A DNA stretch of 6,824 nucleotides, taken from the NCBI GenBank assembly GCA_007135435.1, contig SLIW01000548.1, positions 1 through 6,824 on the forward strand, written 5' to 3'. Position 1 is the stretch's first letter, and every line of letters starts with the position of its first letter. The position numbers and the translations under genes were made by a program. This DNA is from Natronomonas sp. (GTDB lineage: Archaea; Halobacteriota; Halobacteria; Halobacteriales; Haloarculaceae). The notes below the pieces were generated by a model, which ran no database searches, had not been told where the DNA came from, and saw only the letters and a list, made by a program, of their open reading frames with translations. Positions 5,468-6,824 of the stretch are shown here, piece after piece.

Positions 5468-5737
5468 ATGAAACCGTGTACCAGCTGTCAGGCGGCCATC
5501 GACGAGTACGTCCTGGACAAACAGCTCGAACCGCTGCGCGAGCTCACGGCCGACGACTTCAACGTCTGTGCTGACTGTGCGACCATCGTCGCGGACGCGT
5601 GCGTCGTGTGCGGCGGTGCGGTGTACGTCCCGCGGGGCGGCGGTGTGACCCCGGACTACTGTCCGGCGTGTCGAGCCGACCTCATCGACCGCACCGGGCG
5701 CGACCCCGGGTGGTACGGCGGCCCGGTGTCGTCCTGA
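5468..5737 (+). CDS. Small four-CxxC zinc-binding protein, function unknown
   Basis: An 89-residue protein with four regularly formed cysteine pairs: C4-C7 (CTSC), C34-C37 (CADC), C45-C48 (CVVC followed by GG) and C65-C68 (CPAC). Eight cysteines suggest two zinc sites, in the style of the small zinc-finger proteins common in haloarchaea. Between the first two pairs is an acidic, probably helical stretch (DEYVLDKQLEPLRELTADDF, 12-31). The C-terminus is polar (RTGRDPGWYGG). There is no signal peptide or membrane segment, so it should be cytoplasmic. The ATG at 5468 is supported by the TATA-like box just upstream and by the first CxxC at residue 4; no Shine-Dalgarno is seen. I recognise it as the kind of protein conserved in haloarchaea but cannot attach a proven function. 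A role in nucleic-acid or protein binding is inference from the zinc motifs. It is transcribed divergently from csp. Confidence 0.88.
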   Translation: MKPCTSCQAAIDEYVLDKQLEPLRELTADDFNVCADCATIVADACVVCGGAVYVPRGGGVTPDYCPACRADLIDRTGRDPGWYGGPVSS

Positions 5738-5829
5738 CCGGCGACGGGTCACGATCCACTTCTCGGCCTCCCGGAGCAAAGCCATATCGTGGTGACGTGG
5801 CTCCGGTACCGCCATTGACCACACTACAG

Positions 5830-5835
5830 TTATAG
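5830..5835 (+). promoter_or_regulatory. TATA-like box upstream of the methylase-like gene
   Basis: TTATAG, flanked by CAG and GGG, is the clearest AT-rich hexamer in the 5738-6045 interval. A start about 26 bases downstream would fall at about 5858, giving either a roughly 190-base leader for the gene at 6046 or a leaderless mini-ORF. No better TATA box lies 25-35 bases before 6046. Confidence 0.3.
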
Positions 5836-5898
5836 GGCCGCCGGGACACGTACGCCCATGCCGGCGTCCACTCGGCGATCGCCCGCGTCTCGAGTGCC

Positions 5899-5933
5899 GG
5901 ATCCCCGGTCCCGCTCCGAGCGGTCCCGGATCC
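5899..5933. repeat. Imperfect inverted repeat upstream of the methylase-like gene
   Basis: The core CCGCTC (5911-5916) and GAGCGG (5918-5923) pair perfectly around one C. The outer arms carry GGATCC (5899-5904 and 5928-5933) and matching CCGG/CCGG blocks, with a two-base slip between them. GGTCCCG is also repeated directly at 5907-5913 and 5922-5928. It could be a regulator site or, in RNA, a stem-loop in a leader. Confidence 0.4.
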
Positions 5934-6045
5934 CTCGACCAGACGCGAACGGCTCCCCGACCAAGGACCCCGATTGAACCAGTGTTGCCTGGCGTCGGTG
6001 TCCGAGACGTCGTGACGCCCACCGACCACGACCACGACCGATCTC

Positions 6046-6824
6046 ATGACCGCGTACGATAGGCAGTTCCTGGAGTCGAAGGGGCTCTTCGACCGCGCGG
6101 ATCACGACGCGGAGCGGATCGACGGCCGGGAGGTCGCGTTCGCGTCCGACCCCGACGCCCGGCTGGCGTACCTCGAGGCCGTCGACCCGGCGTCTCACGG
6201 GCGGATCGTCGCCGAACTCCAGTCCAGGGGGCTGGGCTCCGATTACTACTGGTTCTGGAACCCCGACCGGGATCGGGTGGCGGTCTACGCCTGCTACGGC
6301 GACCGGCGGTGGTTCGTCCACGACGCATCGGGCGGACACGCGGCGAATGGGCGTGAACGAAAGGAGCGACGCCTCGACGGCATCGACGAGGGACTGGCCG
6401 TCCTGTTCGACGACCGGGACGTCGTGGATCGGTTCTACCGGGACGTCTGGGACGTCCGCCTCGCACTGGCGCGATCGCTGGAGGTACCGGATGGCGCCGA
6501 CTTCGGTGACGAGGAACGGCTCGTGGCCGCCCAGCGCACCATCGACCGCGCGATCTGTTGTTCGTTCCTCGTCGAGATGGACGTCGTCCACGGGGTCGAC
6601 GCCGGCGGTGACCGCTTCCCGGTCGATCCCGGCACGGTGTTCGAGCACGTCCTCGCCGACGGTGGGTTCGACGCGTTCCTCACCGCGGTCGTCTTCGACC
6701 ACCTCACCTCCGAGGGGTGGACGACGCACGCCGTCTCGGAGGAGCTGTCCATCGCCGTCCCGTTCCTCGGCGACCGGCTGTTCCGAGAGCGCGAGATCCC
6801 GACAGCTGACGAGGGGACGGTCCC
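6046..6824 (+). CDS. Probable N-terminal part of an Eco57I/type IIG- or PglX-like DNA adenine methylase (runs off right edge)
   Basis: The frame is open from the ATG at 6046 to the window end (259 codons plus 2 bases); an in-frame TGA at 6013-6015 rules out an earlier start. It begins MTAYDRQFLESKGLFDRADH and is acidic, as expected for a haloarchaeal protein. Three stretches resemble the helical region ahead of the catalytic domain in Eco57I-type and BREX PglX-like N6-adenine methylases: VVDRFYRDVWDVRLALARSL (126-145), ERLVAAQRTIDRAICCSFLVEMDVV (157-181, compare the family's DRLIF-x-FL) and SIAVPFLGDRLFRER (235-249, compare PFLNGGLFE). A preceding YYWFWNPDRDRVAVYACYG (67-85) may be a small sensor or nuclease-like domain, but no PD-D/ExK residues are evident. 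The AdoMet-binding motif and NPPY would lie beyond the edge. The frame on the opposite strand (6729-5830) is a GC-rich shadow. Family assignment is by recalled motif resemblance only; an unrelated haloarchaeal protein is possible. Confidence 0.6.
   Translation, partial: MTAYDRQFLESKGLFDRADHDAERIDGREVAFASDPDARLAYLEAVDPASHGRIVAELQSRGLGSDYYWFWNPDRDRVAVYACYGDRRWFVHDASGGHAANGRERKERRLDGIDEGLAVLFDDRDVVDRFYRDVWDVRLALARSLEVPDGADFGDEERLVAAQRTIDRAICCSFLVEMDVVHGVDAGGDRFPVDPGTVFEHVLADGGFDAFLTAVVFDHLTSEGWTTHAVSEELSIAVPFLGDRLFREREIPTADEGTV

Larger units (their letters stand above)
5738..6045. other. Intergenic region between the zinc protein and the methylase-like gene
   Basis: About 308 bp with no gene I can defend. 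It contains a TATA-like box near 5830 and an imperfect inverted repeat at 5899-5933. It also holds a 39-codon frame (5858-5977) whose Arg/Ser/Pro-rich product does not look haloarchaeal. I find no tRNA-like cloverleaf, insertion-sequence end or CRISPR repeat. Confidence 0.5.

Noticed and set aside
5738..6045. tRNA gene or attachment site at a possible island boundary.
   Set aside because: I found no cloverleaf pattern, no GTTC-type T-arm in context and no matching direct repeat elsewhere in the window.
5830..6729. Large 299-codon open frame on the minus strand opposite the methylase-like gene.
   Set aside because: It is a codon-bias shadow in GC-rich DNA. The plus frame has an acidic composition, recognisable family stretches, and runs through the window end.

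Overview
The window comes from a haloarchaeon (class Halobacteria). The DNA is very GC-rich, the predicted soluble proteins are strongly acidic, and the substrate-binding protein carries a Tat signal joined to a lipobox. The cold-shock protein and the four-CxxC zinc protein are of types I associate with haloarchaea. AT-rich TATA-like boxes sit about 25-30 bases upstream of three start codons, as expected for leaderless or nearly leaderless transcripts. Genus cannot be fixed from the sequence alone.

Left two thirds (1-4569, minus strand): one tightly packed five-gene operon for a branched-chain amino acid/amide-type (HAAT family) ABC transporter. Transcription runs right to left: substrate-binding lipoprotein (4569-3244), LivH-type permease (3233-2355), LivM-type permease (2355-916), LivG-type ATPase (919-152), LivF-type ATPase (155 to beyond the left edge). 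Junctions are a 10-bp gap, a 1-base TGATG overlap, a 4-base GTGA overlap and a 4-base ATGA overlap. The last three genes have internal Shine-Dalgarno sequences, while the first appears leaderless. The lipoprotein captures the solute outside, the two permeases form the pore, and the two ATPases power it. The solute cannot be read from the sequence. LivM is unusual in having hydrophilic, repeat-containing tails at both ends.

Middle (4570-5467): about 420 bp without a convincing gene, then a cold-shock domain gene (cspA-like, 5196-4990, minus). Its 3' end is repeated as three 18-bp tandem units that each carry an in-frame TAA. A 30-bp near-perfect palindrome sits directly upstream of its presumed TATA box. 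A small zinc-binding protein gene (5468-5737, plus) is transcribed divergently from it.

Right (5738-6824): about 308 bp of intergenic DNA with a TATA-like box and an imperfect inverted repeat. It is followed by the 5' part of a plus-strand gene (6046 to beyond the right edge) that resembles the N-terminal region of Eco57I/type IIG- or BREX PglX-like N6-adenine methylases. Its catalytic motifs would lie outside the window. If the assignment holds, the right edge may be the start of a restriction or phage-defence locus. No complete new system is visible here. The most interesting unexplained elements are the csp palindrome, the csp 3' repeats and the truncated right-hand gene.
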